From contig JACKJH010000004.1 of NCBI GenBank assembly GCA_020638055.1, positions 189,501 to 253,500 on the forward strand: a stretch of DNA of 64,000 nt. Reading direction: 5' to 3'. A program made the translations under genes and the position numbers. This DNA is from Hyphomicrobiaceae bacterium (GTDB lineage: Bacteria; Pseudomonadota; Alphaproteobacteria; Rhizobiales; Hyphomicrobiaceae). Positions 62,257-64,000 of the stretch are shown in pieces; position 1 is the stretch's first letter; every line of letters starts with the position of its first letter. The notes beneath the pieces are model-generated. The model was not told the DNA's origin and did no database searches. It saw only the letters and a program-made list of their open reading frames with translations.

Positions 62257-63243
62257 TCAAACCGTTGGCTCAATGCCGATGGCCTGGGCGCTGCTGAAAC
62301 GGTCACCCCAGGGAAATCCATCTGGGAACGCCGCTGCAATCTCGGCGCGCTGGTTTTGCGTAAGGCGAAAATCAGCCGCGGCGACATTGACTTCAAGATG
62401 TTCGGCAGTGCGCGTGCCGGGAATGGTAATGACGTGCTCGCCCGCTGATAAGACCCAGGCGATTGCGACCTCCACGGGGGACTTGCCCAAACGTTCGCAA
62501 AGTTTTTCGAATACAGCCATTGCCGCACGGTTCTGTGAATAAGCCGGTTCCTGGAAGCGCGGGTTGTTGAGGCGGAAGTCTCCTTTCGAAAACGTGGCGG
62601 GATCGAGGACGTGTCCGGTCAACATGCCGCGGCCCAACGGCGAGAAAGCGACGAACGCGGCTCGGCACTCGTCGCAGGCCGCGATGAGCGAGCGTTCTGC
62701 ATCCCGGGTCCACAGCGAGTATTCGCTTTGAACCGCTGAAACGCGTGTCAACCTATTGGCCTCGCGTAACGTTTCGGGCGACACCTCGCTCAGTCCGATC
62801 GCGCCGATCTTGCCCTCCTTCTTCAATGCCGACAGCGTCTCCATGACTTCTTCGATCGGTCGGGCGGCTTCTCGCCGTTGAATGTAGAAAAGTTCCACAT
62901 GATCGCGGCCCAGCCGCTTGAGGGACTGCTCCAAGGCGTTTCGCAGATGCGCCGGGCTGTTGTCGACGCGTCGCTCGCCGGTTACCGGCATATAGCGAAT
63001 TCCGGCCTTGGTGGAGACCACGATATCGGCTCGGCTCTCACGCAAATATCTGCCAATGAGCTCCTCGCTGCGTCCTAGCCCGTAGATATCGCTGGTATCG
63101 AAGTGGTTGACCCCAAGTTCGACAGCACGCGAAAATAATCTCATCGTTTCGGCTTCGGTCGACGGGCCATAGGTACCCGATATGCTCATCGCACCAAGGC
63201 TGACGGCAGAAACACGCGGTCCGAAGCTGCCAAGGCGGCGCAT
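62257..63243 (-). CDS. Aldo/keto reductase
   Basis: 328 residues from the ATG at 63243; GGGAGGG lies 14 bases upstream, so a TTG at 63249 (two codons earlier) at a better distance may be used instead. NADPH-dependent TIM-barrel reductase: HFDTSDIYGLGRSEELIG holds the catalytic Asp and Tyr, STKAGIRY the Lys. At the usual catalytic His position (normally QxH) the sequence is YIQRREAARPIEE, so that residue is Arg-type here. The C-terminal IPGTRTAEHLEVNVAAADF binds the cofactor. Physiological substrate unknown. Confidence 0.88.
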   Translation of the reverse strand: MRRLGSFGPRVSAVSLGAMSISGTYGPSTEAETMRLFSRAVELGVNHFDTSDIYGLGRSEELIGRYLRESRADIVVSTKAGIRYMPVTGERRVDNSPAHLRNALEQSLKRLGRDHVELFYIQRREAARPIEEVMETLSALKKEGKIGAIGLSEVSPETLREANRLTRVSAVQSEYSLWTRDAERSLIAACDECRAAFVAFSPLGRGMLTGHVLDPATFSKGDFRLNNPRFQEPAYSQNRAAMAVFEKLCERLGKSPVEVAIAWVLSAGEHVITIPGTRTAEHLEVNVAAADFRLTQNQRAEIAAAFPDGFPWGDRFSSAQAIGIEPTV

Positions 63244-63688
63244 TTGCAATCGAAGTCCCTCCCAGACCGTCAGCAAACCCGCTTTGTGACGTTCTCACGC
63301 GTCCAGCGGGGCGCTCGAACAATTGCAGCGCCTGACTGGCGGCTAGTTTTTCCCTGGAAACGGCCAGACGCAAGTCGAAGCCGCAACGGCATGGACCTTT
63401 TTCCTATTCCTGCAAGGTAGGCTGAGTGCTGATGAAGCTGATGGCTGGTGTCGCGTGGACACCATCCCGGGCCCAATTCACGACGTCGGCGAACGGCTCT
63501 CGCACACGCCCGCCTATTTATGTTGAAATGGGGCCGGCGACAGGTGAGGTCCGTTTCATTTGCTATTTTATGTTCATACGACAGATCCAAACAGGAGATC
63601 GGGGTCGGTGTGGGCTTGGATTGAAGCGCAGGCCGATGCTTTGCGCGCTGATTTGGCTCGATGGTTTTTCATTAAACGGAGATTAAAT
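63244..63688. other. Divergent intergenic region, no further gene recognised
   Basis: Separates the aldo/keto reductase from the SH3 protein gene. A frame at 63426-63686 is not credible as a gene. The GGAG ribosome site of the following gene is at its right end. Confidence 0.4.
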
Positions 63689-64000
63689 ATGTATGTTCGC
63701 TGCAGTTTGGCCATTCTGGCCGCCGCTTTGATAGCCACCGCGCAAACGACAACCGTGACGCCGGCCCAAGCGCAAGGTTACGGCCGTGATTGTGAACATG
63801 GGCCTGATACCTACCGGGTTCGCAATGTATCGTCCTGGGATCGCCTGAACATCCGCTCTGGGCCAAGTTCGCGTCGTGTGATTGTCGGCACCATCCCGGC
63901 CACGGGAACGGGTATCCATTGTCTAGGGCCCTGCGAAGGTAATTGGTGTCGTGTTAGCTGGCGCGGCATTGTCGGCTGGACGAATATGCGTTTTCTCGGC
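63689..64000 (+). CDS. Secreted SH3-domain protein (partial, cut by window edge)
   Basis: 104 residues of an unfinished frame from the ATG at 63689, with GGAG 8 bases upstream. Signal peptide to about residue 30 (TVTPAQAQG). Bacterial SH3 fold: VSSWDRLNIRSGPSSRRVIV, GTIPATGTGIHCLG, NWCRVSWRGIVGWTNMRFLG, with two to three cysteines that could form a disulfide. Such proteins bind peptidoglycan or act in the envelope. The C-terminus lies outside the window. Confidence 0.85.
   Translation, partial: MYVRCSLAILAAALIATAQTTTVTPAQAQGYGRDCEHGPDTYRVRNVSSWDRLNIRSGPSSRRVIVGTIPATGTGIHCLGPCEGNWCRVSWRGIVGWTNMRFLG

Overview
The window looks like part of the chromosome of a Hyphomicrobiales-type alphaproteobacterium. 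This is an inference from gene content and order: fabI next to a histidine phosphatase, a 17-kDa-antigen-like lipoprotein gene next to pdxH, a DUF1499 protein, and GTG/TTG starts behind clear Shine-Dalgarno sequences. No ribosomal RNA is present. Two tRNA genes (Pro-CGG, Gln-TTG) are present.

Layout. 0.9-9.1 kb: housekeeping genes (phosphatase, fabI, surface antigen, pdxH, a degenerate EEP-like protein, DUF1499 protein, MBL hydrolase, flavin-binding protein). 9.3-10.5 kb: the two tRNA genes followed by debris of an Rhs gene and an IS3 transposase. 10.8-24.2 kb: an amine catabolism region built around a tryptophan tryptophylquinone (TTQ) amine dehydrogenase. Its small subunit resembles aromatic amine dehydrogenase more than methylamine dehydrogenase. 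It comes with MauF/E/D-type maturation proteins, a MauG-like di-haem protein, a mono-haem and a hepta-haem cytochrome c, a two-component system and an APC-family permease. No blue copper protein gene is seen in the cluster.

24.3-36.2 kb: a complete type I-E CRISPR-Cas locus on the minus strand: cas3, a mini-CRISPR, a DUF1508 (YegP-like) gene, cse1, cse2, cas7, cas5, cas6e, cas1, cas2, a leader, and an array of 34 repeats and 33 spacers. The most interesting object in the window is the mini-CRISPR (two repeat-like units around a 20-nt pseudo-spacer) just after cas3. The first 11 nt of its pseudo-spacer match a site next to an AAG motif immediately upstream of the predicted -35 box of the cse1 operon. 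This is the layout expected of a Cascade-guided cas autorepressor RNA (CreR-like). The array also holds one duplicated spacer, and its newest spacer is a seed-variant of an older one.

36.6-46.1 kb: a decayed methyltransferase, a tctCBA tripartite transporter operon with an MBL hydrolase, decayed DNA, an OYE-family oxidoreductase and acetate kinase. 46.5-55.1 kb: an isethionate dissimilation cluster: TRAP transporter (P, Q, M), GMC dehydrogenase, sulfoacetaldehyde acetyltransferase (xsc), divergent IclR regulator and a TauE/SafE sulfite exporter. Acetate kinase lies downstream, so acetyl phosphate could yield ATP directly. 55.6-64 kb: MFS transporter, an AdoMet decarboxylase-like protein missing its catalytic residues, AsmA-family protein, a secreted hypothetical protein, aldo/keto reductase and a truncated SH3-domain protein.

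Intergenic spaces carry four families of short double-hairpin repeats (called A, B, C and D here). All are bordered by CTAG, and several are chained head to tail through a single shared CTAG, which suggests a common mobilising enzyme acting at that tetranucleotide.
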